The notes under the pieces were generated by a model that worked only from the letters and a program-made list of their open reading frames with translations, made no database searches and had not been told where the DNA came from. Shown here piece after piece: positions 33,972 to 43,487 of a stretch of DNA of 64,000 bases. Made by a program: the position numbers and the translations under genes. The stretch spans positions 760,301 to 824,300 of the forward strand of contig NZ_FQXY01000008.1 of assembly GCF_900130125.1 (NCBI RefSeq), in the 5' to 3' direction. Source of the DNA: Bacteroides congonensis (GTDB taxonomy: Bacteria; Bacteroidota; Bacteroidia; Bacteroidales; Bacteroidaceae). How positions within the stretch are numbered: the first letter of the stretch is position 1; every line of letters begins with the position of its first letter.

Positions 33972-33993
33972 CAATAACCAAACATGTAAAGGT

Positions 33994-36900
33994 ATGAAAC
34001 TTATTTCAATTAGGAAAATGAAAAAGAGAATTAATGTACCTGCGAATGTAAAAATGGGGAATTTTTGTGCAGTATGGCTGTTTTGTCTTGTCTTGCAAGC
34101 AATTAGTATGCCTGTTTGCGCACAGTCTGCCAAGATTACATTGCGATTGAAAAATGTGACCGTAGAGGAGGTTTTGACCAATATTGAAAAACAGACAAAC
34201 TATCGTTTTCTGTACAATAAGGATATTGTCGATGTAAACCGTATAGTGGATATCTCCGTGAGAAATGAAAGGATGACTCAGGTATTGGATAAACTGTTTA
34301 AAGGTGAGGGAGTATCTTACGTCATTGAAAAACGCCAAATTGTACTGAACAGAAATTCGTCTTGGCAACAGGGGAACAAACGAACGGTCAAGGTGACAGG
34401 AAAAGTAGTGGACGAATCGGGTGAGACGCTTCCGGGAGTAACCGTTATGATAGAAGGGGCTACACAAGGAACTATTACCGGTCTTGACGGCAGCTACCTG
34501 TTGCAAGTTCCGGAAGGTTCGACACTGAAATTTACTTCAATAGGCTATATCACATATATACAGAAAATCACAGGGCCGATAACATTGAATGTGACGATGA
34601 AAGAAGATTCGAAACAATTGGATGAAGTTGTTGTGGTGGGGTATGGAACCCAAAAGAAGATAAACTTGACGGGAGCCGTTTCAACCATCAATGTTGAAAA
34701 AGAACTGGATTCCCGTCCTTTGACTAATCTTTCAATGGCATTGTCCGGGATGAGTGCAGGAGTGCAGACATTGCAATCGTCCGGTAAACCCAACAGTGAT
34801 ATGGCGACCATACGTATCCGTGGTATTGGAACATTGAACAATTCCAACCCTTTAGTATTGGTTGACGGGATGGAATTATCATTCAATGATATAAATCCCA
34901 ATGACGTTGCTTCAATTTCCATCTTGAAAGATGCCGCTTCATGTGCTATCTATGGTAATCGTGGGGCGAATGGTGTTATAATGATTACCACAAAGGAAGG
35001 GAAAAAAGGCAAGACATCAGTGAATTATTCAGGAAAGTTTTCCTTGAACCAACCGTCAAATCTGATTCAGCTTGTGAGCAATAGTGCCGATTATTTCGAA
35101 TTAATGAACGAATCAGCCCGGAATATCGGGCAAAGTGATATTTTCAGCCAGAACACGATAACAGAATGGAGAGAAGCGGCGAAAAATCCTAATGGTCTTG
35201 CAGAGTCCGGTTATCCTAACTATGTCGCTTATCCGAATACCGATTGGTATAAAGAACTGTTTCAGAATAAAATAATGAGCGAACATACGATTTCGGTTGT
35301 TGGCGCTTCCGACAATGTGAATTATAATTTTTCCGGTTCTTTCCTGGATAACCCGGGACTAATACAAGATACGGGGCTTCGGAAATATTACATACGCTCC
35401 AATATAACTGTGAAAGTGAAGGACTGGTTGCAGATAGGCAACCGTTCGCACGGTTATCATACAGACCAGGATCGGAATGAAGTGGATGCTTTTACAGGTG
35501 GAATACATGGGCAGAAGCTTCCACCGGATATTTATCCTGAATATGATGGAAAATTAGGACTTCCCGAAGCGGTAGAAGAAGATCCGACATCTTCCAACCC
35601 TCTTCATTTGTTAGCTTCTTCGGGCGGTTCTTTCAAATATGAACAGTTAAATACTTCTATGTTTGCAGATGCTACAATCCTCAAAGATTTTGTGTATCAT
35701 GTTGAGTTTGACTATATGCGCTATCGCCATGATGCCGACTGGCTTTCCAGGCAAGTCGGGAGATATAGTTTTAGAAGAGACAAACAGGTGGAGCAACCTA
35801 CAACTTTAGAGAATATGTCGAAAGCGGTTTATTCGGAAGAATCCAAAAGATGGCGCTTCGTACAGACATTGGATTGGACTAGAAGTTTTGGAAAACATGA
35901 TTTGGGAGCACTTGCAGGCTATGAAGCCATACGTAACTGGGGATTTAATACGGATATGGCAAAACAAGGAGCTGCCGACGCAAGCTTGACAGACTTGTCT
36001 ACATATACGGAATTGAGCAATATAACGGGAGCTACCTGGGAAAATACTTCCCGCTCTTTTTTCGGTCGTCTGACCTATGCTTATAAAAGCAGATACCTGT
36101 TTGAAGTAAATGCCCGTTACGACGGTTCCTCTCGTTTTGCGCCGGAAAGCCGTTGGGGATTTTTCCCGTCTTTCTCCGGTGGATGGCGTGTCTCGGAAGA
36201 ATCATTCATGCAAGGTTCGCCTTTTGACAATCTGAAAGTACGTTTGTCGTGGGGAAAGTTAGGAAATAATAGTATTGGAGACTATGAATGGCAGGCTACT
36301 TATTCCGGAAGTAATTATATTTTTGGAGATAAACTGACCTCGGGATTGGCGCAGACCGTAATTGCTAATCAAAAATTGCGTTGGGAGAGTGTGACACAGG
36401 CTAATCTCGGATTGGATTTCGCTATATTGAATAATAGGCTGGTTGGAGAATTTGATATTTACAATAAGGTTACCGATGGCATCCTTTACCGTCCGGGTGT
36501 TTATGCTACGATGGGAAACAAGACACCTGCCCGTCAAAATTATGCCGAGGTTACCAATAAGGGCGTTGAATTGACATTGAACTGGAACGACCGTGTCAAT
36601 GAATGGTCCTATTCTCTCTCCGGGAATTTCTCTTATAATAAGAATTATGTCAGCAAATTTAAAGGAACTTTAAAGAATAGCTGGGAATATGACGGGAACG
36701 GCAATTATGTCTATAAGTCGAATCTGGGAGATGTGTCTGACGGCGGGGATAACAGGATAATTGAAGGACATATTATCAATGAATATTATCTGAAAGAGCC
36801 TTATAAGGGGGATGCCACTTATTTCTTCAATAACGGGTTGGTTAATCCTGCCGGAGGGCCTAAAGACGGAATGATTCGTACGGAACAGGATATGCAGTGG

Positions 36901-37557
36901 TTGAAAGCGATGCAAGATCAAGGTTACGTATTCTATCCTAACCAAAAAATAGGAAAGGCTAATTTATGGTATGGCGATTATATTTATGCTGATATAAACG
37001 GGGACGGACTTTATGGAAATGACTATGATAAGAAATTTCAGAAAGTATCGTCAGTTCCGAAATATTATTATGGATTGCAGGGCGCGGTGTCATGGAAAGG
37101 ATTTGATGTTTCCATGAATTGGCAGGGAGCGGCAGGCTTTTCCATTTATTGGTATTCGGTAGGACAAAATTCCACATCCACGATTTTGGGCTATGGATTA
37201 TCGAAAGAACTTCAAAAAGACCATTATTTTTATGATCCGGAGAATCCCGACGACCCTCGTACCAATTTACATTCGAAGAACTCACGCCTGACGCTTAATC
37301 AAACCAATCAGGCAACAGAAGCGAGTACATTGCATCTCGAAAAAGGTAATTTCCTGAAACTGCGTAACCTGACTATTGGTTATACGCTTCCGCAAACATG
37401 GACACGGAAGTTTTATGCCAATAAAGTACGTGTCTATTTTTCAGGTGAAAACTTGTTGACTATAACCAAATTCTCAGGTATGGATCCGGAAATGCAGACT
37501 GGTATGGGATATGTTACAATGCGCCAGCTTGCGTTAGGTATTAATATTAATTTTTAA
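33994..37557 (+). CDS. SusC-like TonB-dependent receptor
   Basis: 1187 residues. A signal peptide (FCAVWLFCLVLQAISMPVCA) is followed by an STN domain (ITLRLKNVTVEEVLTNIEKQ), a carboxypeptidase-like domain (GKVVDESGETLPGVTVMIEG), a plug (LDEVVVVGYGTQKKINLTGA, then RIRGIGTLNNSNPLVLVDGM) and a TonB-dependent beta-barrel ending in ALGININF. It imports oligosaccharides delivered by the SusD protein encoded 11 bases downstream; the STN domain signals to the FecR/sigma pair. An internal ATG at 34018 is an alternative start. Confidence 0.95.
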   Translation: MKLISIRKMKKRINVPANVKMGNFCAVWLFCLVLQAISMPVCAQSAKITLRLKNVTVEEVLTNIEKQTNYRFLYNKDIVDVNRIVDISVRNERMTQVLDKLFKGEGVSYVIEKRQIVLNRNSSWQQGNKRTVKVTGKVVDESGETLPGVTVMIEGATQGTITGLDGSYLLQVPEGSTLKFTSIGYITYIQKITGPITLNVTMKEDSKQLDEVVVVGYGTQKKINLTGAVSTINVEKELDSRPLTNLSMALSGMSAGVQTLQSSGKPNSDMATIRIRGIGTLNNSNPLVLVDGMELSFNDINPNDVASISILKDAASCAIYGNRGANGVIMITTKEGKKGKTSVNYSGKFSLNQPSNLIQLVSNSADYFELMNESARNIGQSDIFSQNTITEWREAAKNPNGLAESGYPNYVAYPNTDWYKELFQNKIMSEHTISVVGASDNVNYNFSGSFLDNPGLIQDTGLRKYYIRSNITVKVKDWLQIGNRSHGYHTDQDRNEVDAFTGGIHGQKLPPDIYPEYDGKLGLPEAVEEDPTSSNPLHLLASSGGSFKYEQLNTSMFADATILKDFVYHVEFDYMRYRHDADWLSRQVGRYSFRRDKQVEQPTTLENMSKAVYSEESKRWRFVQTLDWTRSFGKHDLGALAGYEAIRNWGFNTDMAKQGAADASLTDLSTYTELSNITGATWENTSRSFFGRLTYAYKSRYLFEVNARYDGSSRFAPESRWGFFPSFSGGWRVSEESFMQGSPFDNLKVRLSWGKLGNNSIGDYEWQATYSGSNYIFGDKLTSGLAQTVIANQKLRWESVTQANLGLDFAILNNRLVGEFDIYNKVTDGILYRPGVYATMGNKTPARQNYAEVTNKGVELTLNWNDRVNEWSYSLSGNFSYNKNYVSKFKGTLKNSWEYDGNGNYVYKSNLGDVSDGGDNRIIEGHIINEYYLKEPYKGDATYFFNNGLVNPAGGPKDGMIRTEQDMQWLKAMQDQGYVFYPNQKIGKANLWYGDYIYADINGDGLYGNDYDKKFQKVSSVPKYYYGLQGAVSWKGFDVSMNWQGAAGFSIYWYSVGQNSTSTILGYGLSKELQKDHYFYDPENPDDPRTNLHSKNSRLTLNQTNQATEASTLHLEKGNFLKLRNLTIGYTLPQTWTRKFYANKVRVYFSGENLLTITKFSGMDPEMQTGMGYVTMRQLALGININF

Positions 37558-37568
37558 TCTGTACGACA

Positions 37569-39347
37569 ATGAAAAAGACTATCTCGATTATTACACTTGG
37601 CGGCATATTAATGTTGTTTGTCTATGCTTGTTCTGCAGACTTTTTGGATACGAAACCGGCTAATGTCATATCTACAGCCGGAGTTTGGGATAACGCAGAG
37701 CTGGCAGTTCAAGTTGTGAATGGAGTATATAACGCTTTGCGGGCCGATTACGCGACCAATAGTGGCTATGACGGCGAGTTGCATTTTTATGATTATCGCT
37801 CCAGCATAATGGATATGGACCGTAACTGGATTTGGCATACACCGACGCTTTTCGGAGTAGCCACTCCTTCATCAACAGAATTTCTCTCAGCCTGGAAGCG
37901 TTATTATGAATTGATTCACAGAGCTAATGATGTAATAGCTAATATAGGAAAGACACCCGATATGAGTGACGGGAAGAAAGCGCAATATATTGCAGAGTGT
38001 AAGTTTCTTCGGGCGTATAATTATTATCGGATGAATATTTTATGGAAAGGAGTCCCGCTTTATTTGGAACCGGTGACAGCCGAGGAATGTATAAAAGGGC
38101 GTTCTACAGAACAGGAAATCTGGAATGCAGTGCTGGCTGATCTGACAGCTTGTGTCGAAGAACCGAACCTGCCTGCCAAGTATGCTGCCGGTAGCTCGGA
38201 CTACGGACGGATCACAAAAGCTGCCGCCTATTCATTGCGGGGGAAAACTTATTTGTGGCTGAAACAATATGATAAGGCGGAAGATGATTTCAGGGCAATC
38301 ACTAAGATGGGGTATTCATTATTCGGAGATTACAAAGCTCTTTTTAAGGAAGCTAACGAACGTTGTGATGAAATGATATTTACCATTCCTTGTATAGAAA
38401 ACCCTTCCGGTTACGGGTCTGTTTTTAATTGGGCTTTTGGTAACCGGACAACGAGTGGTTCAGGGTGGAACAATTATCTGCCGAATCCTGCCTTTATAGA
38501 CAGTTATGAGTGTGCGGACGGCAAACCGTTTGACTGGGATGATTATCTTCCCGGTTATTCTACGATGACTCCGAGAGAACGTTCCGTATTTTTCTTGCGG
38601 GATAACCTGACTGACGGGGAGATTAAAATAATGGGAAGTTATGGTGCTGATATGGAGCAATATCTTCCCAGTGGAAATGAAGCGCGTATTAAGGCCGCTT
38701 ATGCAGGCAGGGATCCGCGCCTGGCTATGAATGTGATAACCCCTTATTCCACATATCTGGGTGGTGTGACAGGCTCGGCAGTCTCATATACATTGCGCTG
38801 GCCATATCGGGGCTCTGACGATGCCGAACCTTATGATATCCGGACGGACACTAATGATAAGTTTTATTACTTGATCCGGAAGTTTGTGTATGAAGGTACG
38901 GAACATACGATAATGGAGCGTTCGCCGATTGATATTCCATTGATCCGTTATGCAGATGTGCTTCTGAATCTGGCTGAAGCACTGACAGAACAGGGAAAAT
39001 GGGAAGAAGCCATACCCTATGTCAATGATGTCCGCGGCAGAGTAGGAGCACAGGCGTTGAATACCAACGATTATACCACAGTAAAAGGCTTGGACGATAT
39101 GCGCCAACGTGTCCGTAAGGAGCGATATTGGGAATTGGCTTTTGAAGAATATATGTTCTTCGATGAACTCCGATGGGGAACATGGAAAGAGAAAAAGTTT
39201 TATGAAGGCAACGGGTTGATGGAAGTCTGGGGAAATACTACCTATTCTTATTTGTGGGGTGGTGATTATCTTTGGAAATGGGCGATACCTGCTTCGGAAA
39301 TGGAAAAGAACTCAAATTTAGTACAAAATGATGGATGGAATAATTAA
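37569..39347 (+). CDS. SusD-like surface glycan-binding lipoprotein
   Basis: 592 residues with a lipoprotein signal (FVYACSADFLDTKPAN). RagB/SusD features: tetratricopeptide-like helices around YIAECKFLRAYNYYRMNILW, and the C-terminal region PLIRYADVLLNLAEALTEQG and RRERYWELAFEEYMFFDELR (as VRKERYWELAFEEY). It forms the lid of the preceding SusC. One base separates its stop from the next gene. Confidence 0.95.
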   Translation: MKKTISIITLGGILMLFVYACSADFLDTKPANVISTAGVWDNAELAVQVVNGVYNALRADYATNSGYDGELHFYDYRSSIMDMDRNWIWHTPTLFGVATPSSTEFLSAWKRYYELIHRANDVIANIGKTPDMSDGKKAQYIAECKFLRAYNYYRMNILWKGVPLYLEPVTAEECIKGRSTEQEIWNAVLADLTACVEEPNLPAKYAAGSSDYGRITKAAAYSLRGKTYLWLKQYDKAEDDFRAITKMGYSLFGDYKALFKEANERCDEMIFTIPCIENPSGYGSVFNWAFGNRTTSGSGWNNYLPNPAFIDSYECADGKPFDWDDYLPGYSTMTPRERSVFFLRDNLTDGEIKIMGSYGADMEQYLPSGNEARIKAAYAGRDPRLAMNVITPYSTYLGGVTGSAVSYTLRWPYRGSDDAEPYDIRTDTNDKFYYLIRKFVYEGTEHTIMERSPIDIPLIRYADVLLNLAEALTEQGKWEEAIPYVNDVRGRVGAQALNTNDYTTVKGLDDMRQRVRKERYWELAFEEYMFFDELRWGTWKEKKFYEGNGLMEVWGNTTYSYLWGGDYLWKWAIPASEMEKNSNLVQNDGWNN

Positions 39348-39348
39348 T

Positions 39349-40647
39349 ATGAAAACACATATGCTTATTATAATAAATTTATTAGCTACACTGATGTTTG
39401 TTGCATCATGTAAGCAAGATGCGGAGGGGGCTTTTTTCTTTAAGATAGAAGATGGATTACAAGAATGGCATGTGGAAGCAGAAGGAGGTGAGCAGGAATA
39501 TACAGTAGAGGCTAATGCTCCATGGCAGATTGTGCATAAAGGGATAGGTACATGGGCTAAAGTTTCTCCTCGCAGAAGTGAGGGAGCGGGAAGTTTTCTG
39601 ATAACAGTCAAGGAAAATGAAAGTGAGGAAGAACGTTCCGTGTCACTTGCCGTGCAGCTGGCAGGAAAGGATTATCCTGTCACTATTTCTATTACTCAGG
39701 AAGGCAAGCCTTCGGAGCCTGTTCCACCGGTAGAGGAAGATTATCCGATAGTGTATAATTCATTCCGTGTGCGTGATCCGTTTATTTTTGCGGATCCCGT
39801 ATCTGAAAAATATTATTTGCATGTTCATGCAGACGACGCGCTATATCCGACGGCAGCCAATCAGATTGCCGTGGCTGTTAGCCGTAATTTGCGTGATTGG
39901 CGGAAGGCCGGAATCAGCTTTGAAGCACCGGCAAGTTTTTGGGGAAAGACTGATTTCTGGGCTCCCGACCTTTATTATTATGAAGGCAAGTATTATATGT
40001 TTGCTACTTTCAGCGGGGCGGATGAAGTACGGGGAGCATCCGTATTGGTATCTGATAAACCGGAAGGGCCGTTTATTCCATTAGTCAACAGGCCGATTAC
40101 TCCTAATGGATGGCAAGCATTGGATGCTGCACTTTTTGTTGATGAAAACAAGGATCCGTGGATTGTATTCAGCCATGAATGGACGCAAATCTCCGATGGG
40201 ACTATTGTCGCGCAGAAATTGACAAAAGACTTGAAAGAAGCGGCTGACGAACCGGTGACCTTGTTTGCGGCAAGTGCGGCGCCTTGGGTTATTAGAAATT
40301 CGTATTATGTATCAGACGCTCCATTCCTGTACAGGGCAAACAATGGTGAACTTCTGATGCTATGGTCCAGTTTCTTGTTGGGAAAGGACGGGAACGGGCA
40401 ATATACTATCGGCGTAGCCCGCTCTCAATCGGGAAATATTCTCGGACCTTGGATACAGGATCCTCAACCGTTAAATCCGGATGATAATGGGGGGCATGCC
40501 ATGATTTTTAAAGATTTTGATGGAGTTTTACGCATCTCGTACCATTCTCCTAATACTCCGGGAGGCAGTGAACGGCTTACGATACATCGGATTGTTGATA
40601 ATGACGGACAATTGTCTATTGATTTTTCCTCGGCATTAAGTAATTAA
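39349..40647 (+). CDS. BACON-domain GH43-like lipoprotein
   Basis: 432 residues from MKTHMLIIINLLATLMFVAS with a lipobox Cys (VASCKQD). A BACON domain (about 30-120; EWHVEAEGGEQEYTVEANAP, GAGSFLITVKENESEEERSV) precedes a five-bladed GH43 propeller: RVRDPFIFADPVSEKYYLHV (catalytic Asp in RDP), DFWAPDLYYYEGKYYMFATF, DAALFVDENKDPWIVFSHEW and VSDAPFLYRANNGELLMLWS. The glutamate common in the SEGP motif of GH43 is not seen there (SDAP). Likely a surface enzyme or binding protein for an arabinose/xylose- or galactose-type bond; specificity unknown. Confidence 0.85.
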   Translation: MKTHMLIIINLLATLMFVASCKQDAEGAFFFKIEDGLQEWHVEAEGGEQEYTVEANAPWQIVHKGIGTWAKVSPRRSEGAGSFLITVKENESEEERSVSLAVQLAGKDYPVTISITQEGKPSEPVPPVEEDYPIVYNSFRVRDPFIFADPVSEKYYLHVHADDALYPTAANQIAVAVSRNLRDWRKAGISFEAPASFWGKTDFWAPDLYYYEGKYYMFATFSGADEVRGASVLVSDKPEGPFIPLVNRPITPNGWQALDAALFVDENKDPWIVFSHEWTQISDGTIVAQKLTKDLKEAADEPVTLFAASAAPWVIRNSYYVSDAPFLYRANNGELLMLWSSFLLGKDGNGQYTIGVARSQSGNILGPWIQDPQPLNPDDNGGHAMIFKDFDGVLRISYHSPNTPGGSERLTIHRIVDNDGQLSIDFSSALSN

Positions 40648-40659
40648 AACTGATACAGT

Positions 40660-42180
40660 ATGAAGTACATAATTCTATATGGAATGTGTGTAATAGCTCA
40701 GATGCTATTATTCACAGGATGCGAAGATAAGGAACAGGCTTCTCCTTACTTGGCACTTGATAAGGATGAGCTAAGCCAGTCGTTTGCGGCTGCTGCAAGC
40801 ACTAAGGAGATAACCCTGTTTTCTAATCTGGAAGTAACCACTGGCATATCTCCTGCGGAAGCGACAGCCTGGTGCCGGTTTAGTTTGAAGAACGTAACGG
40901 AAGACGAATCGGTTCTGACTATCAGTGTGGATGAAAATACAGTAAAGCAAGGAAGAAAAGCGACTATAACTCTCACTGCTCCTGATTATCGAAATGTAAA
41001 GGTCGATGTTATTCAGTCAGGCATCATCTTGCCTATAAGACTGACGGAATTTGAGCCGCAGAATGGTGGAAAGGGAGATATAGTAACGCTCAAAGGTGAA
41101 AACTTCGGAGATATAGCGGCCAATCTGCGTGTTTCTTTCGGAACTGCTGTTGCCGAAATCCTTTCAGCAAGTGATACGGAATTACAGGTGAAAGTGCCTA
41201 AAATAACGAATAGCGAGACTTGTAAGATAAGTGTGAAATTGGACAAAATGGAGGAAGCCTATACCGATGACTTTATGTACGAGAAACGTTGGTGGATAGA
41301 AAATCTGAAAGTGGATGTATTGCCTTCGGCAATTGCTGTTGACGACGCCGGAAAGAATATTCTCTTTTTACGCCGTTTTCCGGATGACCGGATTCCGGCT
41401 GAACTGGGACTTTATCGTTTGTCGGAAACAGGTGAAGTATCTTTCCTTGCCGGTTATGACCGTGTGGCGGGAGGATATGGCTTTACAAGTGTTGTTTATG
41501 ATAATGTTTCCAAGAAGTTTTATACAATAGCTGAATGTGGTGGTACGGCAATCCAACTTATTGTAGTTGATCCGGCTAATAACTGGTCGACCGAGGTGAA
41601 AGCTGTCGAAGCAGGTATTGACGGCTATTGGGGTGTTGGATTGACTGCTAGTAAGGGTAAATTATATACCCGGCAGGGATGGACAAATACTGTTATAGAA
41701 ATAGACCCTTCGGCATGGACTGCAAAAACAATAGGATTGGTCGAACGGCATGGCAGCCAGGAGTTTTCGACGGCTCTTGCTGTTGCTACCGGTACGAATA
41801 ATTTGTATGTGCAAATCAGGTCGACGTCCGAACTGGCATATATTGATGTCACGACAGGCAAAGTTACTTGGCTGAACACTTCTACCGAGACTGGTTATTG
41901 GGACGGTGCGTTTGGCGAAGCCCGTTTCTTGAGGGGGGAACAGATGTGTTCGGACGATGAAGGTAATATTTATATTGTTGATCAGGACAATCATGCTATT
42001 CGTATGGTGAATGACACAGGAGTTTCGACTGTCATTGGCGGCAATGGTTCCGGTGCTGTAAATGGCGTTGGCAAAGATGCAAAATTATGTGCTCCTTCGG
42101 GATTATGCATGGATGCTAACGGGGTTATGTATATTGGAGACACATGGAATGCCAGTATCAGAAAAGCGGTTTTTGAGTAG
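40660..42180 (+). CDS. IPT/TIG and NHL-propeller surface lipoprotein
   Basis: 506 residues with a lipobox Cys (LLFTGCEDK). An N-terminal BACON-like stretch (LSQSFAAAASTKEITLFSNL), an IPT/TIG domain (about 120-205; TEFEPQNGGKGDIVTLKGEN, VSFGTAVAEILSASDTELQV), then NHL-type beta-propeller blades (EQMCSDDEGNIYIVDQDNHA, APSGLCMDANGVMYIGDTWN). In the SusE/F position of the PUL, so probably a surface glycan-binding protein. Confidence 0.85.
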   Translation: MKYIILYGMCVIAQMLLFTGCEDKEQASPYLALDKDELSQSFAAAASTKEITLFSNLEVTTGISPAEATAWCRFSLKNVTEDESVLTISVDENTVKQGRKATITLTAPDYRNVKVDVIQSGIILPIRLTEFEPQNGGKGDIVTLKGENFGDIAANLRVSFGTAVAEILSASDTELQVKVPKITNSETCKISVKLDKMEEAYTDDFMYEKRWWIENLKVDVLPSAIAVDDAGKNILFLRRFPDDRIPAELGLYRLSETGEVSFLAGYDRVAGGYGFTSVVYDNVSKKFYTIAECGGTAIQLIVVDPANNWSTEVKAVEAGIDGYWGVGLTASKGKLYTRQGWTNTVIEIDPSAWTAKTIGLVERHGSQEFSTALAVATGTNNLYVQIRSTSELAYIDVTTGKVTWLNTSTETGYWDGAFGEARFLRGEQMCSDDEGNIYIVDQDNHAIRMVNDTGVSTVIGGNGSGAVNGVGKDAKLCAPSGLCMDANGVMYIGDTWNASIRKAVFE

Positions 42181-42217
42181 TACTTTTATATTGTAGAATA
42201 TTGAAATATAAAATCTT

Positions 42218-43294
42218 ATGAGAAATATATTAGTAGCATTTTTTATTGGCGTTATATTGTTGGGTTCTTGTAATCAGACAACAACTCCTGTCCGTGAAGT
42301 CTGGACAAAAGAACAAGCTAATGAATGGTATAAACAATGGGGATGGCTTCGCGGCTGTGATTTCATTCCGAGTACGGCTATCAACCAACTGGAAATGTGG
42401 CAGGCGGATACTTTCGATCCGGTGACAATAGAACGCGAACTTGGTTGGGCGGCAGGAATCGGAATGAATTGTATGCGTGTATATTTACACCACTTGCTTT
42501 GGGAAACGGATAAGGAAGGATTTAAGAAACGTATCAATGAATATCTCGCTATTGCCGATAAACATCATATTTCTACCATCTTTGTCTTTTTGGACGATTG
42601 CTGGAATCCTGTTTGCCAGGCAGGCAGACAACCGGAGCCACAACCGGGAGTGCATAATTCGGGCTGGGTTCGTGATCCGGGTGATCTGTATTATAAAGGC
42701 GATACGGCAGCTATACTTCCGGTATTGGAAAGTTATGTGAAAGATATTCTGGTTACCTTTAAGGATGACAAGAGAATCGTGTTATGGGATTTATATAACG
42801 AACCCGGTGGTTCGGGCAATTACAGGTATGGTGAAAGGAGTTTGTCTTTATTGCAGAAAATATTTACGTGGGGACGGACGGTTAATCCGTCACAACCTCT
42901 GTCTGCCGGAGTATGGGATATGAATTTGACCAATCTCAATAAATACCAGTTGGAAAACTCGGACGTGATTACTTATCATACGTATGAATCTTTGGATATG
43001 CACAAGCAACTGATAGATTCATTGAAACAATACGGGCGTCCGATGATTTGTACGGAATACATGGCACGAACTCAGAATAGTACTTTTCAGGATATTATGC
43101 CTATGTTGAAGGAGGAAAATATAGGTGCAATAAACTGGGGGCTGGTGGCAGGAAAAACAAATACGATCTTTGCATGGGAAACTCCATTACCTGATGTTGT
43201 TGAACCGCCATTATGGTTTCATGATATTTTCCGTAGTGATGGGACACCTTATTCGGAGGATGAAGTGGGTTGTATTCGTTCATTGACTAGATAA
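42218..43294 (+). CDS. clan GH-A glycoside hydrolase (GH5-like), lipoprotein
   Basis: 358 residues with a lipobox Cys (VILLGSCNQ). A TIM-barrel hydrolase: acid/base E195 in VLWDLYNEPGG and nucleophile E280 in RPMICTEYMAR, the spacing of retaining clan GH-A enzymes. Often labelled 1,4-beta-xylanase or cellulase-family in Bacteroides; exact family uncertain. Last gene of the + strand PUL, 37 bases after the NHL protein gene. Confidence 0.8.
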   Translation: MRNILVAFFIGVILLGSCNQTTTPVREVWTKEQANEWYKQWGWLRGCDFIPSTAINQLEMWQADTFDPVTIERELGWAAGIGMNCMRVYLHHLLWETDKEGFKKRINEYLAIADKHHISTIFVFLDDCWNPVCQAGRQPEPQPGVHNSGWVRDPGDLYYKGDTAAILPVLESYVKDILVTFKDDKRIVLWDLYNEPGGSGNYRYGERSLSLLQKIFTWGRTVNPSQPLSAGVWDMNLTNLNKYQLENSDVITYHTYESLDMHKQLIDSLKQYGRPMICTEYMARTQNSTFQDIMPMLKEENIGAINWGLVAGKTNTIFAWETPLPDVVEPPLWFHDIFRSDGTPYSEDEVGCIRSLTR

Positions 43295-43338
43295 TTTCCT
43301 AATGATGGCTGTAAGGAATATATAAATAATGATATCAG

Positions 43339-43392
43339 GGATATGCCTGTTTGTTTGTGGGAGAGTATTCTCGCACAAACAAACAGCTATCC
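43339..43392. terminator. strong hairpin between convergent PULs
   Basis: Perfect 13-bp stem CTGTTTGTTTGTG (43347-43359) with CACAAACAAACAG (43374-43386), an inner GAGA/TCTC and an outer GGATA/TATCC. A second small palindrome ACATGG...CCATGT follows. Probably ends transcripts from both sides. Confidence 0.65.
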
Positions 43393-43487
43393 TTAACATG
43401 GAAACTACCATGTTTCCGGAATCTATCCTAAGCAACTCATATTTCATTTAAAACCGTACTGAAATCGAACCATTTTGGGTATGAAGA

